Origin: Lepidodermella squamata
Taxonomy: Eukaryota; Gastrotricha
Direction: 5' to 3'
NCBI GenBank assembly: GCA_047495785.1
Contig: JBLDXI010000025.1
Location: 2,046,001 to 2,110,000, forward strand
DNA: 64,000 nucleotides
Both the position numbers and the translations under genes were made by a program. Of the stretch, positions 43,676 through 55,693 are shown in pieces. The notes below the pieces were generated by a model. The model saw nothing but the letters and a program-made list of their open reading frames with translations. It did not search any database and was not told where the DNA came from. Within the stretch, counting starts at the first letter, position 1; each line of letters opens with the position of its first letter.

Positions 43676-44533
43676 CCCTCTAAGTCCGACTATGGGTTTT
43701 CGTCAATTGCAACTTCTCGGCGTAGGTGTGGATTGCTTATTAATTTTCGGCTAAAATTTTTTATACCACGGTTGAGCCTCTTACCTGAGCTTTCAGCACC
43801 CAGGCGGGCGCGTCCACAACGTGCGATTACGCAACACAGTAATTAGGTGAATGTCCCTCGCCTCTTAAACTCGTCGAAACACATGTACCATTATGTGTGC
43901 ACACACGATGTGGGGCATTTTTTGTCGCTCTGATTGCCGTTCGAACACACGAACGTGTTTTGGAAACCAATTTACATGCGGAAACACATGCGATCCATTT
44001 AATCACTGTTTTTAAGGCCCCAAATTGAGTTGCGCAGCTCTGCTTATAAATGTGTTGTCAGCAACATCTGGTGCTTACGCACCCTTGTGACAGCCACTTT
44101 TCATTTGATAAAGAAGTTATCAAGTGATTTTGTCGGCCCAATTCCGATAAATTCGATTGCCATCGATTCGATATAGATTTTCATGGGCCAATAGGTCGTA
44201 GTTAGGGTGAGTAACTGTAATACCAGCCGGTTTATCAAGGTTCCACTGATTTATCAACTAACCCTGATCGATAAATCAAAGTTTTGTCAATCACCTTCAT
44301 GGATCACTTGTGTTTCGACAAGCCAAAAATTCGGCAATCTATCGAATCACTTGTGTTTCGACATGTAAAAATGGCATTTTTGGTCAAAATGAAAAAAATT
44401 GTTGAAAATATTTTAAGACTTGTGTTAACACAAGCAATTTTAAAAGTTACAATAGTAACACACATTTTTGTCATTTTTTGCAACTTTCCAAAACACCAAG
44501 CGACTTACACATACACCCGCCGGACTTAGAGGG
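43676..44533. mobile_element. Non-autonomous piggyBac-like element
   Basis: 858 bp bounded by CCCTCTAAGTCCG at the left and CGGACTTAGAGGG at the right, each next to a TTAA (43672-43675 and 44534-44537). TTAA duplication and CCCT-type ends are the signature of piggyBac transposons. Inside there is no transposase. The longest frame (44284-44529) has no DDD domain. Two direct repeats of CACTTGTGTTTCGACA near the right end may be subterminal transposase-binding sites. Confidence 0.75.
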
Positions 44534-44808
44534 TTAATCTGCACGGATTGTGCTTATAACTTTAGATAAGCTATCGATCAACACGTGCAGTTGTCTAGAC
44601 TTCATACTATTCGTATTGAAAAATCGAGTCGCCTTTTTGTCTTGAATACGATCACATAGGCATAACCGCAATGTGTCACATTGCCAAATGAGAACGTGCT
44701 TTCATTTCTGACATGTCCCAGACTTTGTCATCGCTTCATTTGGAATACAAGATTTAAGCTTTTTATATATTTGTTTTGAGGTTATTCAGAACCTCGAAAA
44801 TGCTCGAA

Positions 44809-46240
44809 ATGGAACAGGTACCATCGGAAAATCGAATCATCCTGTGCAAGGTTATTCATCTTGTTTTCAGATTTATTCAAATTTCAATTACAGCCGAATC
44901 TTCACAGGTGTGTAGCAAGGTTGTACCCAAGCGAAAGTTCTTCCACCCTCGAGTATGTCATGCCTGCCAAGTTTGTATTAATTACATACAATGCTGATTG
45001 AATTTGTTATATTTTTCAAATGTCTCAGAAATTCTACATGCGTAAGATTGATCGACGCTTTCAAATGGTGTGCACGACGGGCAGATTGAACTGTGACATC
45101 AGCTCAGACTTGAAGAAGTATTGTCACCGGTGCCGTCTTGAAAAATGCATTGCTGCGAGGAAGCATGGTGAACTAACAAAAAAGTAATCATATCCACCTG
45201 AGCCCTTTTTTGTTCAAACTTAGGTACGCGAAAGCTAACAGTCGAAAATTTGAAGGGTCATGGCGAAGGTACTATCATTCAGAATCCCGAACCACTGGAC
45301 CTTGAAGCAATGGAAACTGCGACTCGGCACTCAATAACAGGCCTAACTATTCTGCATGACATAGAAACTGTGAGTTTTCGATGAAAAAGTGATTGCAAAA
45401 GTATCGCGATCTTGTGTATCATAGCTGCCATTGCGCCGTCGCACCGAACCATACGCAGACTTGGACCAACTGGTCTCGGATTTTACGGTTGATCATGTGT
45501 CTCATCTTTACAATATGGGGCTGAAATATGGAGCATTTATGAAGAGTGAGATCGATATTATACGAGATTCTAAGTTTTTACGATGTTAAACACGTGATTC
45601 AGGCTGTTTCAAGCTGTCGGATTCTGAAGTTGGCACAGCTTTAGCCTCTGGCTGGAGCAAAACAGTTTCAACTTTCTCGGCCCTGCCAAGCTGTCAGTGC
45701 TCATTGTTTGTGAGCAACGCCATTGTCCCGCAAATACGAGCGTTGTTTCCTGAATATAAGGTAAGAAATCACAACAAAATTCAATAATTCAAGTCGTCTT
45801 TTTTTCTGTCAGCCAATGATGGAGGCAGAGAAGGAGCTTGCCTACGTCATCAACTGGTGGAAGCCGTCACTTGCTCAGTTCTCCCTTCTCCTGACCTATC
45901 TGTTTCTCAGTGGTTCGTATTTGAGTGAAATTTTCCTGAAGCCTTCATTTACTCTCTCTGATTAGCTGAAGCTGCCAGCTCAAGTCATCGGGTTGCTAAA
46001 GCTCGCGAAACAGTAAAAACTGCCCTGACTGTAATGATAAGTGGCTCAAACGATCCGGAGAAGATCAAATCGACTCCTGTTGACCGATTGATGGTAGCTC
46101 TCGATAACTTGTTGGTTTGCGCTCGAGCCGGCGTCGAAGCTACTGCAAACCGTCAACAACTGACATTCCAAAACAAGCAACTCGAGATGCTTCTCGAACG
46201 ACTGCCTGATGAAGCGGCCAAGCCTGAAATGACTGACTGA
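44809..46240 (+). CDS. Divergent nuclear receptor A
   Basis: Eight exons: 44809-44850, 44908-44970, 45029-45167, 45224-45369, 45425-45545, 45603-45760, 45813-45912 and 45966-46240, 347 residues. The start is the ATG giving MEQ, conserved in receptors B and C; an upstream in-frame ATG at 44800 is possible. The DNA-binding domain reads CKVCSKVVPKRKFF, VCHACQKFYMRKI, VCTTGRLNCDISS and CHRCRLEKCIAARKHG. Finger 1 has one residue more than usual between its Cys pairs. The C-terminal 250 residues are helical (INWWKPSLAQFSLLLTYLF; LEMLLERLPDEA), like a reduced ligand-binding domain without a clear AF-2 helix. The product should be a nuclear transcription factor. Ligand and target unknown. Confidence 0.85.
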
Positions 46241-48120
46241 CTCAGCTGGCTCTTACCCATTTCGAACTAATTTTCAGTGAATCTATGAAATAATAAATAT
46301 ATTATCAAGATTATTAAGACTTCGCTTGATTACAGGGACTTGATTACACGTTTAGAGTTACAAATTTGTATTTTAATTTAAAAACTCCCATTTTCAAGGC
46401 CGATATAAGCTTCCTCCAAGCGCACATTCTGATTGGTCCGTAGCGCACTTGGTAAAGGATAAAGGCTCATTTTTTTTTGAAAATATGAAAAATTATAAAT
46501 TCGAAACTGAATTTTTGATAATTGATCACCCTCGAGCGTCGACGCAAGCCTGAAGACAAATTAGTATGATAACTGTATGATAATTGCGGGCTTGTCGTTC
46601 CGTCTGGCCCTGATGCTTCCTTCGTTCATGCGATCGAGTCACACTTCACATGGAGCTATATTTGTTCTCGGCAAAATAACAGTGGTTTGAAAAAAATTAA
46701 AAAAAATCGAAAAATAAAATGAATTTCTTTGATTCCGCGAATCCTTTCCGTAAATTTTTGAAAAAATTCCTTGCTTCATAATCGCTTTTTTCCACAAATA
46801 ATAGCCGTAAAATTCTCAATTTAATATTCGTAGCGTTTTATAAAATTCAGAAATAAATCGCTTCACTCAGCAATGCCCAGAGCGTGAGAGTTTGAAAATC
46901 GTCGTAATTTCCTGGTTAACTTTTCAATTCTGTAATCCGTATAAAGCAAAACGTATTAAATTGCTAGGAAAAATTCGCTGACTACTGACAATTTTTTATC
47001 ATTTTTGTCCCGATTTTTTTTCTGATGATTAGTGTAAAATTTAGTCAAATTATTTTATTAATTCGATAAGCTTTTCAATGAAGACCTTAGTATTTGTTGT
47101 TCTCTGACGAAGAGGTAAAATGCGGTGATTATTCGTGGCTCTAACCTTCATTCATCATCGAAAAATTAGGCGATTGGAAGCCGGTTCCCTTAAAATTGAT
47201 TAATACCCAAATGAGAAAATAAATTCTTCTGTTTTCAGGATATTAGCTCTATTCCCCTCAATTTCTACGAACGGCGAAAGAGTCTGGCTTGGGGTTGTTT
47301 GATCGGGTGAAACGCTGTGGTCTGGGCCTATTCGCGTAAAATAGAAGCGTAAAAGCGTTGTTTGACAGTTTTTTTTCTTTCCACTCTAGACACGGCGTCG
47401 GAAATTAACGAGGTTCACGTGGTTCCATGTCGTAATATCGCGTGGGGAACGACTTGGCTTAAATAGAAACTAATGGCGTTATATTATTTTTGCATCTCCG
47501 CCGAGTCAGTCGCGTGCCGGAAAAACTGCGCGCCAGTTTTTTTCAAACGCATCAAACGCATTACGCCATTTGTTTCTATTTTAGGCCTACCATTCTGTCG
47601 CCCACCCAGCGATATATTAAAAGGGGTCGATTCGTTATCCTGTAACATCGGCGGTGACCTATTTTACTGGAGTTTTAAAACATTTTTCCGGTACAAATTG
47701 CGGCTAGACGGGGGCCTGTCGGGACGCATTTTGTTGATTGAACCCTGAACCGACCGATTTCAAACGACAAAAGGAGGAGGGTCGGTAAGGGTCAAATGAT
47801 TGAAAATGAACGAAACTTCAATGCAAAATGTTCAGAATTTTCAGAATTAGTGGCGCCAAACGTCATTTTTGGCTCACATCTGGCAAATTCGCGGCAAAGT
47901 CAAGACATCCTCGAACCTCCAACGACGAAACAGGTATCAGAATCTGTCAAGAAAATGCAGGTTCGACGACGGCAAAGCATTCAAAAATTGAAAAAGCCAA
48001 AGGCGGCGTTTTGCATAACAAATTCAGACTTCGCAAATTTTTCACCTAATTTTTTTAATAAAAAAATAAAAAGTATTATTTCGGTAATTTAGTTTTATTT
48101 GACGCTTTTTCGCGGTTCTG
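46241..48120. other. Intergenic, nothing firm
   Basis: About 1.9 kb. An ATG-started frame at 47473-47748 has a Cys-containing N-terminus but no recognised domain or paralogue and overlaps another frame. I do not call it. AT-rich stretches dominate 46480-47200. Confidence 0.35.
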
Positions 48121-48941
48121 TGTCAATTGAGCAAACGAAAATTGGGCAACGAAAATAGAGCAAGGGCTTTGGAGCAACGATATTAGAGCAAAAAGACTTT
48201 TCGGCAAAATGAGATTAGAGCAAAACGACACGAGAGCAAATTCAATAATTAATTGCAGCTGTTATTTGGGTTTTTTTCATCTTGCCAAAATCTTTTTCTT
48301 TCTAACCGAAAATTTCCATCTTTATTTATCTAAACAGCATTTTCTCGCGTGAAAAATACGAAAAAAATTTTTATCTTGTCAACATCTTTTTTAATCTTGC
48401 CAAGTGTTTCAATTGCTTCCCTGCGGTCACTACGAAATCGTCACTAGCCTACCACCCAAGGGTCGGTCATCGATCGTGTCCTCGCGTAGGCTAATCGAGA
48501 AAATCAATCTCTCGATTCGGTTCCTCAAGCCAAGGCCATCCGTGGACCGTGGATTAAGGCCTAATCTTAGGGAACTTCGAATCGACCAGGGATAAGACGG
48601 CCGCCAGGTCTCGTACGAGGCAATTATGGTTGCGTATGGAAGAGCAGTCTTAGGCGTGAAGACCGTGGCTGCCGCGCTACTAATTGGTCGACCGAGGATT
48701 TAGATTGACAGGAAACCATCGAAGGAATATTACCCGATTGAAAAATGTGTTCAATTTACTTGGTATAATCATAAATATGTTGAAAATTATGTTGGCAAGA
48801 TGAAAAAAGACACAGCCTGTTATTTATTGTAAATAAAATTTGCTCTCGTGTCGTTTTGCTCTAATTTCGTTTGCTCTAATATCGTTGCTCAAAAGCCCTT
48901 GCTCTATTTTTGTTGCCCAATTTTCGTTTGCTCAATTGACA
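48121..48941. mobile_element. Non-autonomous DNA transposon with long terminal inverted repeats
   Basis: 821 bp with terminal inverted repeats of roughly 105-120 bp. The left end (48121-48241) begins TGTCAATTGAGCAAACGAAA. The right end (48837-48941) ends with the reverse complement. The arms contain a repeated word (GAGCAA spaced every 15-20 bp). The GC-richer centre (48410-48710) has a 63-codon frame but no transposase. No target-site duplication is certain. Confidence 0.75.
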
Positions 48942-49428
48942 TTGAACCTTTTTCGCAGGAACTGATGTTTGAAACTTGAGGTTTGAATTTCGCGCGCTCC
49001 AATAAGGATATTTCTTGTGCACAAATTCTCAGAATTTTCAATCGTCACCGTATCATCCTATAGCTCTCGGACGTTTTGATTATTCTGCGTAATTTCTACA
49101 ACTATTTTCAGCTCTTTTCGGCGGATTTTACCTGTCACCTGCCAACCGGCCTTCAACGATATCACAATTTCGACAATCGAATTCCTCAATTTTCTCCGAA
49201 CTAAATGTCTTTGAATAAAAATGTGACAATAATTGGGATGGCTCATCCCACTCCTCCTCTGTTCGGTAACGTCTGAGTTTTGTCTTGAAATAAAAAATCA
49301 GCATTCGTGATATGTAATAAAGGTTTTCATTTGTGCGTACCGTATAGGTGCAGAAACATGACACACGCATATTAAAGTTTTGTCTTGGTTGACCCAGACG
49401 GTTATTATTGACACACATCGATTATAAC
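48942..49428. other. Intergenic, nothing recognised
   Basis: About 490 bp between the long-TIR element and the conserved promoter block of receptor B. No gene recognised. Confidence 0.35.
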
Positions 49429-49546
49429 ACGTGCTGTCTACGCTGTATAAATCGATGGGTATATGAATGACTGAAAATGCATGACTGACACGCGACGAAG
49501 CTCACATTGAAAATACAAGTGCGTCCTATTTATTGACCCGTTCTCG
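49429..49546 (+). promoter_or_regulatory. Conserved upstream block of receptor B
   Basis: Shares with 56646-56775 an ordered set of words: GTGCTGTCT, CTGTA(T/A)AAATCGATG, TATGAATGA, GACACGCG, GCTCACAT, GTGCGTCCTAT and GACCC. The order is conserved at the same distance from the MEQ start codon. This exceeds the similarity of surrounding noncoding DNA, so it is a candidate enhancer or core promoter. Confidence 0.55.
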
Positions 49547-49604
49547 TTTTTAAGGCTTCAAGCATTATAAAACGCATCAAACGATTATACCACAGCTTCT
49601 CCCG

Positions 49605-52600
49605 ATGGAACAGAAAATTACGGAGAATCGAATCATCTTGTGCAAGGTTTTTTTCCTCGAAATTATCTGAATTCACCTTCAACCGAATCGTCACAGGTTT
49701 GTAGCAAGGTTGTGCCAAAGCGAAAATTATTCAACCCTCGCGTATGCCATGCTTGTCAGGTACGTATCATCGACCATAGAGAATAGAATGATTAGAGTAG
49801 AAACTCACAGCTGAATCATTAAGGCAACAATTATTTCGCGCAAAAAAAATTAAGGCGTGCTTTTCAACTTTTTTTAGTCGATTTTCAATCAGATTTTAGT
49901 GTTTCAAATGCCGAAAATCAGCTAAAAATGAGAGAAGTTTGCATTGTGATTTCTAATAACGGAAATTTCACTTCGAGCTGATATTTTGACGCCTTAAAAA
50001 TTAACATCAAATATGAGGTGGGTATATACGAAGATTTCTTTCATACAGAAGTATTCATGTGTATGACAAATCACCTTACATACATGTCGTACCGTTATGA
50101 GCAATCCGCCCCAATTGGCAATTGGGTTACCCTCAAGAGCAATTGCTCTAAAAATCCACTTTTTAAGCAAATTAATAATTTCCAAAATAATTATTTCCCA
50201 AAACGATACATCAATGACCGATAATCGTGGTACTTTCAATTTATTCTCTACTTATTGTCATTTTTTGGCATTAATGGCTGGTAATTTCAAATAATATTCA
50301 AATTTAAATATTCTTAAAGGATGTCAACCCTAGCAGTTTCATTTCTGGTTCCCCAGTTCTAGTATGCGGTTCCCCTTGCTTGAATTTTCAGATTCCCTTT
50401 TTCCACAGAAGTTGATCCTAGAGACTCTTTCAAGCTCCATGAGATTGGATTGATGTGAACTAGGGGGTTGGGTTTACGTTTTAGACTGATCAATTGCTTC
50501 AGATAACGAAATTAATCAGTCGGAACTAGTATCATTATCTTAAACCTTGAAGGTTCAGCAAAAGTTCCAGCTGCCAACTATGACCTATTTGTCGGTTTTT
50601 AGCGCTTGAACTTCGGGAAAGCTTCATTATATCTCTATCAACCCACTGAGTTAGAAATTTAATCAGTGAGCAACCTTTTTAGGCAACAGGAGGAAATATT
50701 TGGTGTTTCTAGATACTGTCGATTATTGTCCTTAGCGATATCATATATCTCCATCTTGGGCATATTGCCTCATGGGTTATCCCAATTGCCTTTTGGGAGG
50801 ATCGCCTAAAACGGTACGACATACATATTTCCTTTCATAAAATCGTGCCTTTTAGCCAAACGATGATTAGGAATTATGGTTCGGGAAATGGTTAGGGTTA
50901 GGTTTAGGGTTGGGTTATGGTTCAAGGTTAAGGTTAGGGTTAGGTTTAGTTCAAGGCTCGGTTTTCTATGAAGTTCGATTTTTAGGCCCCCAATAACCTT
51001 CCCACTTCCGCAATAACCATTCCATGGCGGAAATAATTGACTCATTTTGCTTTCGGAACCTCTTTTTTCTTTTATATGAACCGAAAACTAGTCATCTGGC
51101 ATTTCCCTATTGTTTTCAGCTCGAATTTAATGGAGAAAAATATGTATGAAAGATTGCACCCAAAAAATATTGAACATTTCCGCTGGGAGAAAAATCGGTC
51201 CAATAATTAAATTTTTTTACATGCATTTTTGCATGTAATTTTTAAACGAGACAATTAAGGCGGGGTTTTTACGAATGCCATTATTGTTTCTCAAAAATAA
51301 TTTCCGCTACAAAACTTAAGCACAAGTATCTACTCTTATCATTCCATTCTCTATGGTATCAACACATTGATTTTACGAAATTCATAATTCCTACTTCAGA
51401 AATTCTACATTCGCAAAATTGAGCACCGCTTTGAAATGGTATGCTCGACTGGCAACATGAACTGCGATATCAGCTCAAACCCTAAGAAGACTTGCAGCCG
51501 CTGCCGTCTTGAACGATGCATCGCCGCTCGGAAGAACGGTGAACATTATTTTATATCGATTAATTGCACCGGACTTACGGATTTTTTTCTTACTAAAAGG
51601 TGGCACTTTGAAGCCTGAGAATTCGAAGAAGGGCGCTATGATTCAGAACCCTGATCCCTTCGATCTAACAGAATTGGAAACTGTGACTCGAAACTCAATA
51701 ACAGGCTTAACTGTTCTGCATGGCATGGAAACTGTGAGTATTCAATATTCGATTTAAATAGTTCAGAAACTGAAATTTAAACCGTGAATAGTTGCCACTT
51801 CGTCGCCGCACCGAGCCGTATTCGGACTTGAACCAGCTAGCTACGGATTTTACGGTGGATCTTGTGTCCCAGGTTTACAACATGGGGCTGAAATATGGAG
51901 CTTTTATGAAAAGTTAGCTCAGCCTTTCATCTATTATTTTGTCTACTTCTCACTTTCTCTTCATGTGGATTTAGGCTGTTTCAAGCTGTCGGAGTCTGAA
52001 GTTGGCTTAGCATTAACCTATGGCTGGAGCAAAGTGATTTCGGCTTTTTCAGCCTTGCCAAGCTGCCAGTGCTCCATGTTCGTTAGCAGCGCAGTCGTCC
52101 CGCAAATACGGGCTTTGTATCCTGAATATACGGTAAGAAATTCGCGTTAAAATTCGCGCTTAAAATATACCAGAAATTCTGCATTGGTTCTTTCAATTTT
52201 TCATTCAATTTAATTTTTGGAAAATTTCAATCTTGATGAACTAAATTAAATTATTTTTTTATTTTTTATTTTTACGAATATCTTTCAGTGGAACTACATT
52301 TTTGTTGCGAAAACTAAATCGAGTGTAAAATTGATGGGGGAAAAAACAAGCCTATATACAGCGTGCCCCATAAGCCATAAGTAACGCAAGGATAAGAAAT
52401 TCGCGGAAAAGGTTCAGAAACTCAAGAATGAGAGACAAAGTCACATCTCAAGGCCAGAATAATTTAAGAAAAATTGAAAAAATCCTCAGAATATTAATCA
52501 TATATGTCACATTTCAATTTTTAATGGGATCAAAAAAATTCCGGAGAAATTAGGTCCAACCGGGTAAAATGCCGAAAATACCGAACCATTTGCTATCGGG

Positions 52601-53674
52601 ATATCCGGTAAATTTTTATTTCTACGGTTAAATCACGGATAAAAGATGAACTATTCTCTCGTTAGGTTCGATTTTAAAAATAATTTGATTTAATTTCCTT
52701 AACAAAAGTCAGCAAATTAAAAAATAGTTGCGCTGGGACATGCTGTTAACGAAAGGAGCAATTTTCGAATAATTTCTAATTAAATCACGACTGCATTGCG
52801 TTCTGAAAATGAGAGCCAGACCTCATTTAGAGAATTCCAAAGGTCTTTCTTTTACCCGAAACAAATTAACGCTTAGCGGACCTAATTTGCCGTAGCGGAA
52901 CCAAAATTGCTGTTAGCGGCACCAAATTTTGGAAATTTTGCAGTAGCCTGATACCTGATATCCCTTTTCGGATATTTCTTGCGGGCCAAGATTAACCACA
53001 ATAATTATGCGTAAAATCCTCTATAAGATAGGGTGTTCGATTTAGAACTTATTTATCGCCTAAAATTCATAGAATTATTGAAAAAATGACCGCGGGAATA
53101 TTTCGATTTTAGTTCCGCCATATGTAAAATATGTAAAATTCTATTAATTTGTATTACATAATTCGTGAGTAATTAATGCGGTAATATTTTGCTTCATTAG
53201 TCGATGTTATTATGTGAGGGCTTCTAAAGACAATGTGACCCTTTTTATTTTCAGCCCTGGATGGAGGCAGAGAAAGAGCTTGCCTACGTCGTTAATTGGT
53301 GGAAGCCTTCTCTTGCTCAGTTCTCGCTTCTGCTCACCTATCTGTTCCTCAGTGGTTCGTTAATTTGTGTGAAACATAGCCCAACTTTCATTAACTTCAT
53401 AATCCCAGCTGAAGCCGCTAGCTCAAGTCCTCGTGTTGCCGAAGCTCGGGAAACAGTAAAAGCCGCTCTGATGCTATTGACAAGTGGCATGGACGACCCT
53501 GATGAGATGAAATCGACTCCTGTTAACCAAGTGATGTTCGCATTGCAAAACGTGTTAATTTGCGCCCGAGCCGGCCTGGAAGCTACTTCGGCGCGTCAGC
53601 AGGTCATTTACAAAGACCGGCAACTCGAAATGCTCCTCGAACGACTGCCTGATGAAGTAGCCAAGCCGAAGTGA
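49605..53674 (+). CDS. Divergent nuclear receptor B
   Basis: Eight exons: 49605-49646, 49697-49759, 51400-51538, 51600-51733, 51792-51912, 51975-52132, 53255-53354 and 53409-53674, 340 residues. Every exon boundary and phase agrees with receptors A and C. The DNA-binding domain has CKVCSKVVPKRKLF, VCHACQKFYIRKIEHRF, CSTGNMNCDISS and CSRCRLERCIAARKNG. Helical C-terminal domain as in A (VVNWWKPSLAQFSLLL). Introns 2 (1,640 bp) and 6 (1,122 bp) are twenty times longer than in the sister genes. Intron 2 contains a TTAGGG-like array, so both have probably taken insertions. The frame is intact, so the gene looks functional, but splicing of the long introns should be confirmed. Confidence 0.85.
50890..50950 (+). 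repeat. Interstitial TTAGGG-like telomeric repeat
   Basis: About 60 bp of degenerate GGTTAG and GGTTTAGGGTT units, including two GGTTAGGGTTAGGTTTAG stretches. It sits in intron 2 of receptor B. The unit matches the deuterostome-type telomere (TTAGGG) better than the nematode TTAGGC. Confidence 0.6.
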
Positions 53675-54090
53675 TTGGCTGAGCCAGTTTGCGGCTGATT
53701 TTTTCTTCGACCAAAAAGCCATAAACTGTTGCGAAACAATGACATGAAATAAAACTTATCTTTGCTGATCCAGCATGTATCCATTTACTGATAGTTATTT
53801 AAAAATTATTCTAAAAATGCCCCTCCTTATTAAATAAAGGCTCAATTTTCGAGGGAGACATAAAAAATATATTCTTTATTGTCTAAAACAAAAACCCGCC
53901 GCTGCAATCAATTGAGAGCCGTTGCCGCTAACGACGCTGAAATTTTTAGATTAATCTATGGTTAATTGAATTAGTTTAGATTGGCTGTAAAGCTATTTGG
54001 TAGGCTTGTGTTTATAGGAAGGAAATTAAAATCCGGTTACTACGGCTGGCTTTTTTCACTTTTGTCAGGCGATTTATCGCAATATTTCGA
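53675..54090. other. Intergenic, nothing recognised
   Basis: Downstream of receptor B; AT-rich. Contains an AATAAA soon after the stop codon and nothing else recognised. Confidence 0.4.
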
Positions 54091-54706
54091 ATGTCGCTCG
54101 TTACCGGAATGATCTCGAAAATCCGACTCTACTACGGCATGCTAGGCTTTGTACCCGTGAATGTGAAGCGCGAATCGCGAATACTACACACTGCCCTGTC
54201 CACCTTCTACGTCCAAGAGACCGCAGTTCCCGCACGTCATGTGGACCTGGCTCAAGCTCAAGGTTCGACTCAACCTGAAACTCAACAGCAACCCGCTGAA
54301 CTTCATGCTTAGGGTACACGAAAAGATTCCGGCCGTCGACCCAGCTGTAAACAACGCCTTAAACTACGCACCGCCTCCTCCTCCGTCTCCTCCCACGCTG
54401 GAGGAACATGGATGTTTTCGCTCCTCCTCCGTTTTCGCTGAGCTACAACCCGCCCAGGCGCACTTCGTAGCCGGACTTCATCATCTAGCTCTTCAGTTTG
54501 ACGATGCTGCCATCGACGCGCCGCCAGCAAATCAGCCGATGTGGGAAGGTGATGTGAATGGTCAGGCGATGGGTGGAGGAAGTTCGAGCAGCTCCGAGAG
54601 ATATCTATGCCGCGAGTTGGTGCCGTCGAAGAAGCAGATGAGGCGGATGAAGAACTACTTGCTATTTTCAACATTTACATTGATTTATCTAATTATTGTT
54701 GTATAG
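54091..54706 (+). other. GC-rich open region, probable 5' part of a LINE remnant
   Basis: Base composition changes sharply to GC-rich. Two overlapping frames (54091-54312 and 54239-54706) are open, Pro- and Ala-rich, with an ATG in each and a stretch of six prolines. They run directly into a reverse-transcriptase fragment at 54710. They may be ORF1 or the 5' end of the same non-LTR element. No RRM or zinc knuckle is seen, so this is tentative. Confidence 0.3.
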
Positions 54707-54709
54707 TTG

Positions 54710-55140
54710 AAGGCGGCTTATGACTCGGTCTGGCACGCTGGCCTTGTGCACCGCCTCTGCGGACTTCCTCTCCCGCGGAACCTAATCGGATGGCTCACAG
54801 ACTATCTGCGCGACCGCAAACGTTCGCCTGGCTGACCGCGTTCGCATCACCGATCTCGAGCGGCGCTGTCGCCTGCCCAGCCTTTCGGATATTTTCTCCC
54901 AAGTTCAAGTCCGCAACGCCGAGAACTCCCGCAGACATGTGCTGCCACTTCGCGAGCAAATCGAAGGCGCCCGCTTGCGTCCGCCAACCACGATGAAGTC
55001 GCCAGTAGTCGTCCTCCATCACTGCCTGTCGTCAGGCCCGCCTGTCATAGTCCACCCTTTACCCTTTATTCCTTGTTCTTTGTTTCTTTCCGCTCATCAT
55101 TCCTGTTCATGCTCTTCTCTTCATCCTCTGTGATTTAAGT
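54710..55140 (+). mobile_element. Internally deleted non-LTR retrotransposon (RT remnant)
   Basis: The first frame reads LKAAYDSVWHAGLVHRL, then RNLIGWLTDYLRDRK, a well-known reverse-transcriptase block of Jockey/CR1-type LINEs. In another frame it continues immediately as RLADRVRITDLERRCRLPS, resembling the C-terminal tail of such elements. The catalytic centre between them is absent, so this copy is deleted and frameshifted, hence dead. A pyrimidine-rich 3' region follows. Confidence 0.65.
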
Positions 55141-55483
55141 TGCACTCTGTCTTCTCAACTGTTCTACTTATCTACCTGCACCCGATAAAGCTTAAGCTGC
55201 TGATAATTCATTCCTTGATGCCTCCCCACTAGTGTCTTCCGCGAACTGTTTGAGATCTCAGACAATCGCGTGTCCTCTTTGTGCCGGCGCCTTGTCTGAC
55301 ATGTCTTTTTATTGTTGTTATTTTCTGCCTCTAAATGTAATTTGTATATCAAATGACGAGAAATTATAAAACTTTTCGTTCCTTCGTGTTGTGATTTCCG
55401 CCCTGGCTACTTATGTTAATTAGTGTTATTAATCGCTGGAAATATTGTTGATAATTCGGAAAAATGACATTAGGACATATCAT

Positions 55484-55693
55484 CAGCGTCGTGTTGAAAA
55501 TCTCGGATTAAGGCTTGTTTACGTCAGTTTCAAGGTGACAAATGAAATGCCATTCGTGTTTGCTCCATTTTCGATTCAGAAATAAACATTCACGTAAAAA
55601 AAACACCGCTAATTACTTGTCACCCGTCACCTGGAAACTGACGTAAACAAACCTAAATCCGAGTTTTTTTAACAACGATAACGATATGACGCT
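55484..55693. repeat. Imperfect inverted repeat, probable small hairpin transposon
   Basis: Left arm 55484-55540 and right arm 55616-55693 pair over about 50 bp. Shared words include CTCGGATT, TTTGTTTACGTCAGTTTC and GGTGACA. The spacer is about 75 bp. The layout is that of a short foldback MITE. Confidence 0.6.

Noticed and set aside
47473-47748. 91-codon ATG-started frame
   Set aside because: No domain, signal peptide, splice support or paralogue.
50806-51045. Minus-strand frame of LTLTLNHNPTLNLTL repeats
   Set aside because: Translation of the telomere-like repeat, not a gene.
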